Both the position numbers and the translations under genes were made by a program. From the NCBI GenBank assembly GCA_036675265.1, contig JAKFFJ010000024.1:27198-91197 (forward strand): DNA of 64,000 nucleotides, given 5' to 3'. This stretch comes from CAMPJU01 sp036675265 (lineage in GTDB: Bacteria; Pseudomonadota; Gammaproteobacteria; Xanthomonadales; Xanthomonadaceae). The notes under the pieces are model-generated. The model saw only the letters and a list, made by a program, of their open reading frames with translations, had not been told where the DNA came from and searched no databases. Positions within the stretch are counted from its first letter, which is position 1; each line of letters begins with the position of its first letter. Of the stretch, positions 1-7,438 are shown in pieces.

Positions 1-1
1 G

Positions 2-1087
2 GTCGCGCTCGCGCTGGGCGTGATCGTGTTCGGCGCGTTCGTGCGCCTGTCCAACGCCGGCCTGAGCTGTCCCGACTGGCCGACCTGCTACGGGCGCGCG
101 ACCTGGCCCGCGGTCGGCGAGGCTGCCGACCACGCGGCCACGGCGATCCGGCCGGTCGTCCCGCACAAGGCGTGGCGCGAGCAGGTGCATCGCATGCTCG
201 CGGGCGGACTGGGCGTGCTGGTGCTTGGCCTGGCCCTGATGGCGGCACGCAAGCGGCCGCACGGCATCGCGCAAGTACTGGGTGCGTCCGCGCTGGTGGC
301 CATCGCCATCCCGCTGTACATGCGTGGCGAGTACTGGGCCGCGTCGGTGCTGGCGGCGCTGGGCGAGGGCGTATTGCTGGTGGCGGCGCTGCGCTGGAGC
401 AACGCCGACCTGGCGCGGGTGTCGGCGATCACGCTCGCGGTGATCGTGTTCCAGGCCCTGCTCGGCATGTGGACGGTGACCTGGCTGTTGAAACCCGTGG
501 TGGTCATGGCCCACCTGCTGGGCGGGTTGCTCACGTTCTCGCTGCTGCTGTGGACGGCGTGGCGCGCGACGGACCTGCCGATCCGTCTCGTCGACGCCCG
601 GTGGCTGCGCGGCTGGCTGATGGTGGCGCTGGCGGCGCTCGCGGTGCAGATCGCGCTCGGGGGATGGACCAGCGCCAACTACGCGGCGCTGGCGTGCGCC
701 ACCGACTTCCCGACCTGCGTGGGCCAGTGGATGCCGCCGGCCGACTTCCGCGAGGGCTTCGTGCTCTGGCGCGGCATCGGCGTCGATTACGAGGGCGGGA
801 TCCTCGACGGCGCATCGCGGATCGCGATCCAGCTGGCGCACCGCATCGGCGCGGTGGTCGCGACGATCGCAGTAGGCGCATTCGCGCTGCAGCTGTTCCG
901 CACGCCGGGCATGCGCGGCTGGGCCAGCGCGCTCACCGTGCTGCTGGTCGCGCAACTTGCGCTCGGCATCGCCAACGTGAAGCTGGCGTTGCCGTTGTGG
1001 ACCGCGGTGGCGCACAACGCGGGCGCGGTGCTGCTGCTGTTCGTGCTGGTGTCCCTGCTGGCGCGCCTGCGCGAGCCGGAGGCCTGA
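2..1087 (+). CDS. ctaA: Heme A synthase (CtaA/COX15), 5' end cut by window
   Basis: Inner-membrane enzyme that oxidises heme O to heme A for aa3-type cytochrome oxidases. The frame is open from base 2, so the N-terminus is missing; 361 residues are visible. The protein is strongly hydrophobic with about seven membrane segments. Conserved family features seen are the LSCPDWPTCYG segment near the start, the paired-His segments HKAWREQVHR and VVMAHLLGG in the first half, and LAHRIGAVVA and AVAHNAGAVL in the second half, which supply the heme-ligand histidines known in this family. The ctaB gene follows after 4 bp, so the two are co-transcribed; oxidase assembly genes would be expected upstream, outside the window. 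Confidence 0.95.
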   Translation, partial: VALALGVIVFGAFVRLSNAGLSCPDWPTCYGRATWPAVGEAADHAATAIRPVVPHKAWREQVHRMLAGGLGVLVLGLALMAARKRPHGIAQVLGASALVAIAIPLYMRGEYWAASVLAALGEGVLLVAALRWSNADLARVSAITLAVIVFQALLGMWTVTWLLKPVVVMAHLLGGLLTFSLLLWTAWRATDLPIRLVDARWLRGWLMVALAALAVQIALGGWTSANYAALACATDFPTCVGQWMPPADFREGFVLWRGIGVDYEGGILDGASRIAIQLAHRIGAVVATIAVGAFALQLFRTPGMRGWASALTVLLVAQLALGIANVKLALPLWTAVAHNAGAVLLLFVLVSLLARLREPEA

Positions 1088-1091
1088 GCCC

Positions 1092-2000
1092 ATGACCGGC
1101 CACTGGCGCTCCTACTGGATCCTGACCAAGCCGCGCGTGGTGGCGTTGATCGTGTTCACCGCGCTGGTGGGCATGTTCCTCGCGGTGCCGGGCCTGCCGC
1201 CGTTGCGCGAGTCGGTGCTCGGGCTGCTCGGGATCTGGCTGGCGGCCGCGTCCGCGGCGGCGATCAACCACGTGCTCGACCAGCGCATCGACGCGGTGAT
1301 GGCGCGCACGCACGACCGGCCGCTGCCCACCGGCGGCCTGCGCACCGCGCAGGCGGTGACGTTCGCCGTGGTGCTGGGCGTCGCGTCGATGCTGATCCTG
1401 TGGTTCGGCACCAACCCGCTGGCGGCGGTACTGACCTTCGGCTCGCTGATCGGCTACGCGATCGTCTACACGGGTTGGCTGAAGCGTGCGACGCCGCAGA
1501 ACATCGTGATCGGCGGCATCGCCGGCGCCGCACCACCCGCATTGGGCTGGGCCGCGATCACCGGCACGCTGGACCCGCACGCCCTGTTGCTGGTGCTGAT
1601 CGTCTTCGTGTGGACGCCGCCGCATTTCTGGGCGCTGGCCATCTTCCGGCGCGACGACTACTCGCGCGCGATGGTGCCGATGCTGCCGGTGACCCATGGG
1701 GTGGTGTACACCCGCTGGCAGATCCTGCTGTACACGGTGCTGCTGGTGCTCGCGACGCTGCTGCCCTGGGCCACCGGCATGAGCGGCGTGTTCTACCTCG
1801 GCGGCGCGCTGGTGCTGGGCGTGGTCTTCGTCTGGCACGCCTGGAAGCTGCTCGACCCGCCGGACGAGTTCTACGCGATGCGGGTGTTCAACTACTCCGT
1901 CGTGTACCTGATGGCGCTGTTCGCGTTCCTGCTGCTGGACCACTGGTTGTTGCCGTGGCTGGAGCCGGTGGCGGCGTTCGAGTTGCAGCGGGTGGGGTGA
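1092..2000 (+). CDS. ctaB: Protoheme IX farnesyltransferase (heme O synthase)
   Basis: Transfers a farnesyl group to protoheme, giving heme O, the substrate of the upstream heme A synthase. 302 residues, the usual length, with about nine membrane helices. The prenyltransferase motif NHVLDQRID lies at residues 59-67, followed by MARTHDRPLPTG; the second conserved loop YTGWLKRATPQN and the FVWTPPHFWALA segment are also intact. The ATG lies 4 bp after ctaA, consistent with one operon. A convergent lipoprotein gene begins 20 bp beyond the stop codon. Assignment is secure from the motifs and the neighbour. Confidence 0.97.
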   Translation: MTGHWRSYWILTKPRVVALIVFTALVGMFLAVPGLPPLRESVLGLLGIWLAAASAAAINHVLDQRIDAVMARTHDRPLPTGGLRTAQAVTFAVVLGVASMLILWFGTNPLAAVLTFGSLIGYAIVYTGWLKRATPQNIVIGGIAGAAPPALGWAAITGTLDPHALLLVLIVFVWTPPHFWALAIFRRDDYSRAMVPMLPVTHGVVYTRWQILLYTVLLVLATLLPWATGMSGVFYLGGALVLGVVFVWHAWKLLDPPDEFYAMRVFNYSVVYLMALFAFLLLDHWLLPWLEPVAAFELQRVG

Positions 2001-2020
2001 GCGGCCGCCGGCGCCGTGGA

Positions 2021-2578
2021 TCAGTCGATCACGACTTCCGCGCTCGGTGCGACATCCGATGCCAGTGCGGCCATCAGCGTCGGATCTTCCGGATAGCCGA
2101 TCCCGTCCCGTTGCAGCGCGACTGTGCCTTCCGGCACGCCGTCGGCGCCCCCGACCGTCACCAGGATGTCCCGCCACCCACCAGGGACCTGGGGACCCAC
2201 GGCGATCGGCAGCCGGACTGGCGTGACTTCCGCCACCAGGACGTCGTCACCCGCCTCGCGATGGAACACCAGCAGCGTGCACGCGCCATCGGTGCACCAG
2301 TTGGGATCGTCGAGGAACGCCAGCAGGTCTTCGGCACCATCGCCGTCAAGATCGACGAAGGCGTGCCGGTGCGCGGGGATCTCGCGGATCTCGCGCGCTG
2401 CCATGGCCGCTTCGACCGCCGCGTTCGCGCGAGCGGCGCTGTTCGGCGGCGGGCGCAGCGCTTCGGTCGTCGCCGCCACCGCGGCGGGGTCGCCACGTTC
2501 CGTCGTGTCGGTGCCGTCGCCGCAGGCCGCCAGCAGGCAGGCGAAGGCGATGGCAAGGGGGCAGGCAATCCGCGGCAT
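2021..2578 (-). CDS. Putative lipoprotein with FG-GAP-like loop
   Basis: 185 residues. The N-terminus has a short basic start, a hydrophobic stretch and a lipobox LAAC with the acylated cysteine at residue 19, so it is probably a membrane-anchored lipoprotein. The mid-region carries DLDGDGAEDLLAFLDD, which looks like an FG-GAP/calcium-binding loop, followed by CTDGAC, a possible disulfide. The rest resembles no family I recognise. It lies head-to-tail downstream of the S9 peptidase gene (35 bp between them) and faces ctaB. The function is unknown. Confidence 0.75.
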   Translation of the reverse strand: MPRIACPLAIAFACLLAACGDGTDTTERGDPAAVAATTEALRPPPNSAARANAAVEAAMAAREIREIPAHRHAFVDLDGDGAEDLLAFLDDPNWCTDGACTLLVFHREAGDDVLVAEVTPVRLPIAVGPQVPGGWRDILVTVGGADGVPEGTVALQRDGIGYPEDPTLMAALASDVAPSAEVVID

Positions 2579-2613
2579 GGCGCTCTCCAGGAGGGGAGCG
2601 CCAGCCTAGGCGG

Positions 2614-4599
2614 TCAGCCGTCGTCGCCGAGTAGATGCCGTTGCCAGAACAGGATGCTCGCGGCCCCGAAATAATCGGAGTTGGCCTTCTTGCGGAAGCC
2701 GTGGCCCTCGTCCGCGAACAGCAGGTACCAGACCGGCTGGCCGTTGCCGCGCACCGCCTGGACGATCTGCTCGGCCTCGGTCCAGGGCACGCGCGGGTCG
2801 TTGCGGCCCTGGGCGACGAACAGGGGCGAGGTGATCCGGCCGGCGTTGTTGAGCGGGGAGATGCGCTCGAACAGGGCGGCGATGTCCGGGTCGCGTTCGT
2901 CGCCGTACTCCGCGCGGCGCAGGTGGCGGCGGTAGTCCTCGGTGTTCTTCAGGAACGTGCCGAAGTGGGAGATGCCGACGATGTCGACGCCGGCGCGGAT
3001 GCGCTCGGGATAGGTCGCCATGGACGCCAGCACCATGTAGCCGCCATAGCTGCCGCCGTAGACGCCGACGCGTTCCGCATCAAGGCCCGGCTGCTGACCA
3101 ATCCAGTCCAGCAGCGCGCCGATGTCGCGCACCGAATCCTCGCGGCGTTCGGCGTTGTCCAGGGTCAGCCAGGTCTTGCCGTAGCCGGCCGAGCCACGCA
3201 CGTTCGGCACCAGCATTGCCACGCCCAGCTCGTTGGCCAGGAACTGCGCGGTGGGGTTGAACGACGGCAGCGCCTGGCTCTCCGGGCCGCCGTGGATGTT
3301 GATCACGACGGGCACCGGCTGGTCGGCCGGGATGCCCGCGGGGCGGTAGTAGAACGCGGGGATCGTGCGCGGCTGGCCGTCGACCTGGTCGAAGGTCGGG
3401 TAGCGGACCAGGGTCGGCGTAACGAAGTCCGCGGGGTCCAGGCCGCCGACTTCGCTGCGGGTCCAGCGCACCAGCGAGCGGTCGCCCAGGTCGATGACGT
3501 AGCTGTCGCTCGGCGAAGTCGCGCTGTTGAGCGTGAGTGCCAGGCGGTCGCCGTCCGGCGAAAAGTCCAGCCCCCCGATGAGCCCCACGGGCAGGTCGGG
3601 CAGGCGCAACTCGCGATGGCCGGGCAGCGACAGCACCCGCAGGCGATGGATGCCGTCCTCGTTGGTGACGTAGGCCAGGTGCCCGCCGTCGGGCGAGATG
3701 GTGAACATCTCCACGTCCCACGGGATGTCGCCACTCAACTCGTTCAATGCCCCGCTGCGCGGGTCGTGGTGGCGCAGGGTCATGAATTCGCTCGGGCGGC
3801 CGTCGACCGGCTCGTCGGAGACGTAGTACGCCGACGCGCCGTCGGGCGCGTAACGGAAGCCGCCGAACGCCGCCTTGCCGCCGTCGACCGGGAACAGCGC
3901 GAGCTCGCCAGTGGCCAGGTCGACCTCGCCCGGATAGGCCTCGTTGATCGAGACGTACTGCGTGACCAGCAGGCGCTTGCCGTCGGGCGAGAAGTCCTGC
4001 GCGAACCAGCTGCCGCCGGCATCGACGACGACCCGCTCCTCGCCGCTCGCCATGTCCCGCACCCGGATGTCGGTGTCGGTGCCGTTGCGCGAGGTGCTGC
4101 TGTAGGCGAGCTGGCGCCCGTCGTGCGAGAACAGCGCGCCGCGGTTCTGCGACCGGCCCCCGTCGGTGAGCAGCGTGGCCTCGCGGGTGTCGAGGTCGAA
4201 CCAGGACAGCTGCGAGAACTCGTCGCCGCCGGTGTCCTTGGCGAAGACGAAGCCGTCGCGGCCGGACGCGGCGGGCACGGCCGTGACACCGCCGACGGGT
4301 TCGGGATAGAAGGTGAGTTGTTCGCGCATGCCCATCGGTTCGCAGACGCGGTGGACCTGGCTGGTCTCGGCGAAGCGGGTGCTGACCAGCAGGCACCCGT
4401 CGCCGGTCCATCCGGCGACGCTCGCGCTGCGGGTGTTCTGGTAGCGGTTCAGGCGCTCCAGCAGGTCCGCCGGGATGGGCGGGATGTTCTCGCTGGTGCG
4501 GGTGCCGAGGACTTCGCGCGCGACTTCGGAAGTGGTCTGGGCCTGGGCAGCGGTGCACAGGCAGGCGAGGGCAAGGATTGCGGCAAGGCGCAGGTGCAT
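2614..4599 (-). CDS. S9 family prolyl oligopeptidase-like serine peptidase, exported
   Basis: 661 residues. A signal peptide is seen at the N-terminus (MHLRLAAILALACLCTAAQA). Residues 30 to about 390 form a WD40/TolB-like beta-propeller with repeated SPDG/SHDG turns (FSPDGKRLL, ISPDGGHLAY, FSPDGDRLAL). The C-terminal alpha/beta-hydrolase domain has the nucleophile in GVYGGSYGGYM (Ser about 517), the acid in GRNDPRV (Asp about 601) and the base in DEGHGF (His about 633). This is the architecture of dipeptidyl/acylaminoacyl peptidases that release short peptides in the periplasm or outside. It stands alone apart from the small lipoprotein downstream. The exact substrate cannot be told from sequence. 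Confidence 0.92.
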   Translation of the reverse strand: MHLRLAAILALACLCTAAQAQTTSEVAREVLGTRTSENIPPIPADLLERLNRYQNTRSASVAGWTGDGCLLVSTRFAETSQVHRVCEPMGMREQLTFYPEPVGGVTAVPAASGRDGFVFAKDTGGDEFSQLSWFDLDTREATLLTDGGRSQNRGALFSHDGRQLAYSSTSRNGTDTDIRVRDMASGEERVVVDAGGSWFAQDFSPDGKRLLVTQYVSINEAYPGEVDLATGELALFPVDGGKAAFGGFRYAPDGASAYYVSDEPVDGRPSEFMTLRHHDPRSGALNELSGDIPWDVEMFTISPDGGHLAYVTNEDGIHRLRVLSLPGHRELRLPDLPVGLIGGLDFSPDGDRLALTLNSATSPSDSYVIDLGDRSLVRWTRSEVGGLDPADFVTPTLVRYPTFDQVDGQPRTIPAFYYRPAGIPADQPVPVVINIHGGPESQALPSFNPTAQFLANELGVAMLVPNVRGSAGYGKTWLTLDNAERREDSVRDIGALLDWIGQQPGLDAERVGVYGGSYGGYMVLASMATYPERIRAGVDIVGISHFGTFLKNTEDYRRHLRRAEYGDERDPDIAALFERISPLNNAGRITSPLFVAQGRNDPRVPWTEAEQIVQAVRGNGQPVWYLLFADEGHGFRKKANSDYFGAASILFWQRHLLGDDG

Positions 4600-4644
4600 G
4601 GCGGGTCCCCGGTGGCGTCAGGGGATGAGGTTAGCGCCAAACGC

Positions 4645-4728
4645 TGGATCCCCGCCTTCGCGGGGATGACGGTGACGCGCGGGGATGACGGTGACGCGCG
4701 GGGATGACGGTGACGCCCGGGGACGACG
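4645..4728. repeat. REP-type hairpin expanded into a 19-bp tandem repeat
   Basis: A TGGATCCCCGCCTTCGCGGG hairpin unit (4645-4670) runs into a direct tandem array whose 19-bp unit begins CGGGGATGACGG. Full copies lie at 4661-4679, 4680-4698 and 4699-4717 (last base changed), with a partial copy at 4718-4728. The unit is the tail of the palindromic repeat plus a short linker. It lies between the S9 peptidase start and the dnaG stop. Confidence 0.85.
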
Positions 4729-4739
4729 ACCGGGACGGT

Positions 4740-4763
4740 TGTGGGAGCCGCCATGGCGGCGAA
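4740..4763. repeat. 24-bp TGTGGGAGCCGCC-family repeat, left copy at dnaG
   Basis: The sequence TGTGGGAGCCGCCATGGCGG and its last four bases form a 24-bp unit with an inner palindrome (CCGCCATGGCGG). It ends 3 bp before the dnaG stop codon. The copy at 6551-6574 is its exact reverse complement, so the pair brackets dnaG. Confidence 0.85.
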
Positions 4764-4766
4764 GTT

Positions 4767-6512
4767 CTACCTGGTCGCCAAGGATCCCAGCAACGCGCGC
4801 ATTTCTTCCTTGTCACGGGGTTCGAGGATCCCCTCGCGCTGCTTGGCCTGCAGCTCGTCCACCCGTTGCTGCAGTGTCTGTCGTTCGAGCTGGGCCATGG
4901 CGTCCAGGAACTCGTTCCGCCACAGTGCCTCGTCGCCGGGCATCGGCTGGGAGGCCAGCTTCTGCAGGGCCGCCGCACGCTCGTCGCCTTCGGGCCCGGC
5001 GAAGTGCTCGAGGATGGCGCCGGTGCTGGCGCCGGGCCGCTCGCGCACCAGCGCGATGATCTCGGCCAGCAGGTCGACGCCGGGCTGGCGCAGGGCGGTG
5101 AAGCCGTAGGGCGGCTGCAGTTCCAGCGCGAGCGAGGGCTGCTGCAGCAGCAGCGCGATCGCGCTGCGCACGAGGCTGCGCTTCGGCGCCGGTGCGCCGC
5201 GGCCACCGCCACGGTGCGCGCGCTGTACCGGTACGTGCGTGTCCGGGGAGCTGTTGCGCGCCCCGACACCGGTGAGCTCCACCACCCGCTGGCGCATCAG
5301 GTCGCCGAACGCGCCGTCCGGGATCTGCGCGAGCAACGGTTTCGCGCGTTCCGCCAGTCGCCCCTTGCCCTCCAGCGTGCGCAGGTCGACGTCGGCGGCC
5401 AGCGAGTCGAACAGGAACTGCGACAACGGGGTCGCGTCGCGCAGCCGCGCATCGAAGCCGGCCGCGCCTTCCTTGCGCACGATGGTGTCCGGATCCTCGC
5501 CCTCGGGCAGGAACAGGAAGAACGCCTGGCGCCCGTCGCGCATGCGTGGCAGCACCGACTCCACCGCCTTCCACGCGGCGCTGCGGCCGGCGCGGTCGCC
5601 GTCGAAGCAGAAGTACACGTCGGCCGCGTTGCGGAACAGGAGTTCCGCGTGGTCTGGTGTCGTGGCGGTGCCGAGCGTGGCGACCGCCGTGTCGACGCCG
5701 TGCTCGAACAGCGCGATGACGTCCATGTAGCCCTCGACCACCACCAGCCGCGGGATGGTCGAGTGCGCCTGGCGCACCTGCCACAGGCCGTAGAGTTCGC
5801 GCCCCTTGTGGAACAGCGGCGTTTCGGGCGAGTTGAGGTATTTCGGGCTGTCCTCGGGATCGAGCACGCGCCCGCCGAACGCGATCGGGCGCCCGCGCCG
5901 GTCCAGGATCGGGAACACCAGCCGGTCGCGGAACTTGTCGTAGACGCGCCCGTTCTCGCTGCGGGAGAACAGGCCCGCGCGCTCGAGCAACTTCATCCGG
6001 CGCTCGTCCGTGCCCAGTGCGTCCTTGAGCGCGGAGAAGCCGTCTGGCGCGTAGCCGAGATGGAAGCGCTCGCGCACGCCTTCGTTGACGCCACGCGCAT
6101 CCAGGTAGGCGAGCGCCTTGGGGCTCGTCGCCAGTTGCCTGCGGAAGAACTGGGCCGCCGCCTCGACCGCCTTGAACAGGTCCAGCGTGTCGGGATTGGC
6201 GTTGCGCTGTTGGGTGTCGCGCGGCACCTCGACGCCGACGCGGCGTGCCAGTTCCTCGACCGCATCGAGGAATTCCATGCGGTCGTACTGCATCAGGAAG
6301 CTGAGCGCCGTGCCGTGCGCGCCGCAGCCGAAGCAGTGGTAGAACTGCTTGGTGGGCGACACGGTGAACGACGGCGAGCGCTCGTCGTGGAAAGGACAAC
6401 GCGCCGCGTATTCCTTGCCCTGCTTCTTCAGCGGTACCCGTGCGCCGATGAGCTCGACGATGTCGCTGCGCGCGAGCAGGTCGTCGATGAAGGCGTCGGG
6501 GATGCGGGCCAT
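4767..6512 (-). CDS. dnaG: DNA primase DnaG
   Basis: Makes RNA primers for chromosome replication. 581 residues from the ATG at 6512; an earlier in-frame ATG at 6551 would start inside the repeat and is not used by the family, which begins ARIPDAFIDDLL. The CHC2 zinc finger is complete (Cys39, His42, Cys60, Cys63). The Toprim centre shows VVVEGYMDV (catalytic Glu) and CFDGDRAG (acidic pair). A C-terminal helicase-binding region of about 150 residues follows, with a low-complexity Gly/Arg stretch near residue 430. It is the third gene of an rpsU-yqeY-dnaG block. The rpoD gene usual after dnaG is absent from the window. Confidence 0.97.
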   Translation of the reverse strand: MARIPDAFIDDLLARSDIVELIGARVPLKKQGKEYAARCPFHDERSPSFTVSPTKQFYHCFGCGAHGTALSFLMQYDRMEFLDAVEELARRVGVEVPRDTQQRNANPDTLDLFKAVEAAAQFFRRQLATSPKALAYLDARGVNEGVRERFHLGYAPDGFSALKDALGTDERRMKLLERAGLFSRSENGRVYDKFRDRLVFPILDRRGRPIAFGGRVLDPEDSPKYLNSPETPLFHKGRELYGLWQVRQAHSTIPRLVVVEGYMDVIALFEHGVDTAVATLGTATTPDHAELLFRNAADVYFCFDGDRAGRSAAWKAVESVLPRMRDGRQAFFLFLPEGEDPDTIVRKEGAAGFDARLRDATPLSQFLFDSLAADVDLRTLEGKGRLAERAKPLLAQIPDGAFGDLMRQRVVELTGVGARNSSPDTHVPVQRAHRGGGRGAPAPKRSLVRSAIALLLQQPSLALELQPPYGFTALRQPGVDLLAEIIALVRERPGASTGAILEHFAGPEGDERAAALQKLASQPMPGDEALWRNEFLDAMAQLERQTLQQRVDELQAKQREGILEPRDKEEMRALLGSLATR

Positions 6513-6550
6513 GGTGGCGTCAGGATGCCTTGCGGTCGTCGGGCGCGCCA

Positions 6551-6574
6551 TTCGCCGCCATGGCGGCTCCCACA
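6551..6574. repeat. 24-bp TGTGGGAGCCGCC-family repeat, right copy at dnaG (inverted)
   Basis: Exact reverse complement of the unit at 4740-4763, located between yqeY and dnaG, 38 bp upstream of the dnaG start. The orientation pair matches the head-to-tail halves seen as one compact element at 31370-31428. Confidence 0.85.
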
Positions 6575-6578
6575 GGGG

Positions 6579-7025
6579 TTATCCGGCCAGGCGTAGCTTG
6601 ACCAACCTGGACACTTCGCCCATGTCCGCCTGGCCGGCCAGGCGCGGCTTCAGCACGCCCATCAGCTTGCCCATGTCGGCCGGGCCGGAAGCGCCGGTCT
6701 CGGCAATGGCCGCATCGATGGCGGCAGCGACCTCGGCTTCGCCAAGCTTTTCGGGCAGGTAACGCTCGATCACCACGATCTCGGCGCGCTCGATCTCCGC
6801 CAGGTCCTCGCGGCCTGCTGCGACGTACTGGGTCACCGAGTCCTTGCGCTGCTTGACCATCTTCTCCAGCACGGCCAGCACCTGCGCGTCGTCGAGTTCG
6901 ATCCGCTCGTCGACCTCGCGCTGCTTGATCGCCGCGTTGACCAGGCGGATCACGCCGAGCGAAGCCTTGTCGCCGCCCTTCATGGCGGCCTTCATGTCGT
7001 CGGTGAGGCGGGTCTTGAGGGTCAT
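6579..7025 (-). CDS. GatB/YqeY domain protein
   Basis: 148 residues, matching the YqeY family (GatB C-terminal-like helical domain), here starting MTLKTRLTDDMKAAMKGGDK. The family's tRNA-binding-like domain is related to the tail of the Glu-tRNA(Gln) amidotransferase B subunit, but its role as a stand-alone protein is not established. Conserved pieces seen are LGVIRLVNAAIKQREVDER, RYLPEKLGEAEV and MGKLMGVLKPRLAGQAD. It sits between rpsU and dnaG, an arrangement common in proteobacteria that suggests a link to translation or replication control. Confidence 0.93.
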   Translation of the reverse strand: MTLKTRLTDDMKAAMKGGDKASLGVIRLVNAAIKQREVDERIELDDAQVLAVLEKMVKQRKDSVTQYVAAGREDLAEIERAEIVVIERYLPEKLGEAEVAAAIDAAIAETGASGPADMGKLMGVLKPRLAGQADMGEVSRLVKLRLAG

Positions 7026-7064
7026 GGCGGGTTCCGGACGGGGTGGGCTGGGCTGGAAACGAAA

Positions 7065-7087
7065 GAAGCCGGCGCTGGGCCGGCTTC
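7065..7087 (-). terminator. Stem-loop after rpsU (attenuator-like)
   Basis: A perfect 9-bp stem (7065-7073 with 7079-7087, 5-base loop) lies 45 bp past the rpsU stop on the minus strand and is followed by TTTCGTTTCC. A partial terminator after rpsU is a known feature of this operon in enterics and would make rpsU more abundant than dnaG. Confidence 0.6.
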
Positions 7088-7131
7088 CTCTGACGCGGAT
7101 TGCCTGGAGCCGGCGAGGCCGGTCCGGCCGA

Positions 7132-7347
7132 TCAATACAACCGCTGGCGCTTGGTCACGTCGCGCGACGAGCGGCGGGCCTGGCGCTTCACCGCGGCGGC
7201 GGCCTTGCGCTTGCGCTCCTGGGTCGGCTTCTCGTAGAACTCGCGCTTGCGGGTCTCGGCGAGGACGCCGGCCTTCTCGCAGGTGCGCTTGAAGCGGCGC
7301 AGGGCAAACTCGAAAGGCTCGTTTTCGCGGACTTTGACGCTGGGCAT
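7132..7347 (-). CDS. rpsU: 30S ribosomal protein S21
   Basis: 71 residues, the standard length, beginning MPSVKVRENEPFEFALRRFK and ending in a basic tail (VKRQARRSSRDVTKRQRLY). S21 is a small-subunit protein that helps translation initiation. The start at 7347 is chosen because upstream in-frame codons have no family similarity. It is the first gene of the rpsU-yqeY-dnaG block, read divergently from tsaD with 91 bp between the start codons. Confidence 0.98.
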   Translation of the reverse strand: MPSVKVRENEPFEFALRRFKRTCEKAGVLAETRKREFYEKPTQERKRKAAAAVKRQARRSSRDVTKRQRLY

Positions 7348-7396
7348 GCGGTATCTCGTAGGACGGATATGACCCGGGAAGGCCGGGCGAGCCGCG

Positions 7397-7403
7397 TATG
7401 ATA
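7397..7403. promoter_or_regulatory. Overlapping divergent -10 boxes for tsaD and rpsU
   Basis: GTATGATAC is nearly symmetrical: read rightward it offers TATGAT (7397-7402) 36 bp before the tsaD ATG, and read leftward TATCAT (7398-7403) about 50 bp before rpsU. No good -35 match was seen on either side. Sharing one box would make the two promoters compete. Confidence 0.4.
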
Positions 7404-7438
7404 CCGGCTGCCCACGCGTGCCTGCAACCCGACCGCCC

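Noticed and set aside
2635..4707. Rightward frame of 690 codons opposite the S9 peptidase
   Set aside because: No recognisable domain; the opposite strand carries a full catalytic triad and signal peptide.
4661..4728. Possible CRISPR-like array
   Set aside because: Repeats are directly abutting 19-bp units with no spacers and no cas genes nearby.
6513..6551. Longer dnaG with start at 6551
   Set aside because: The extra 13 residues lie partly in the repeat and are not part of the DnaG family N-terminus.
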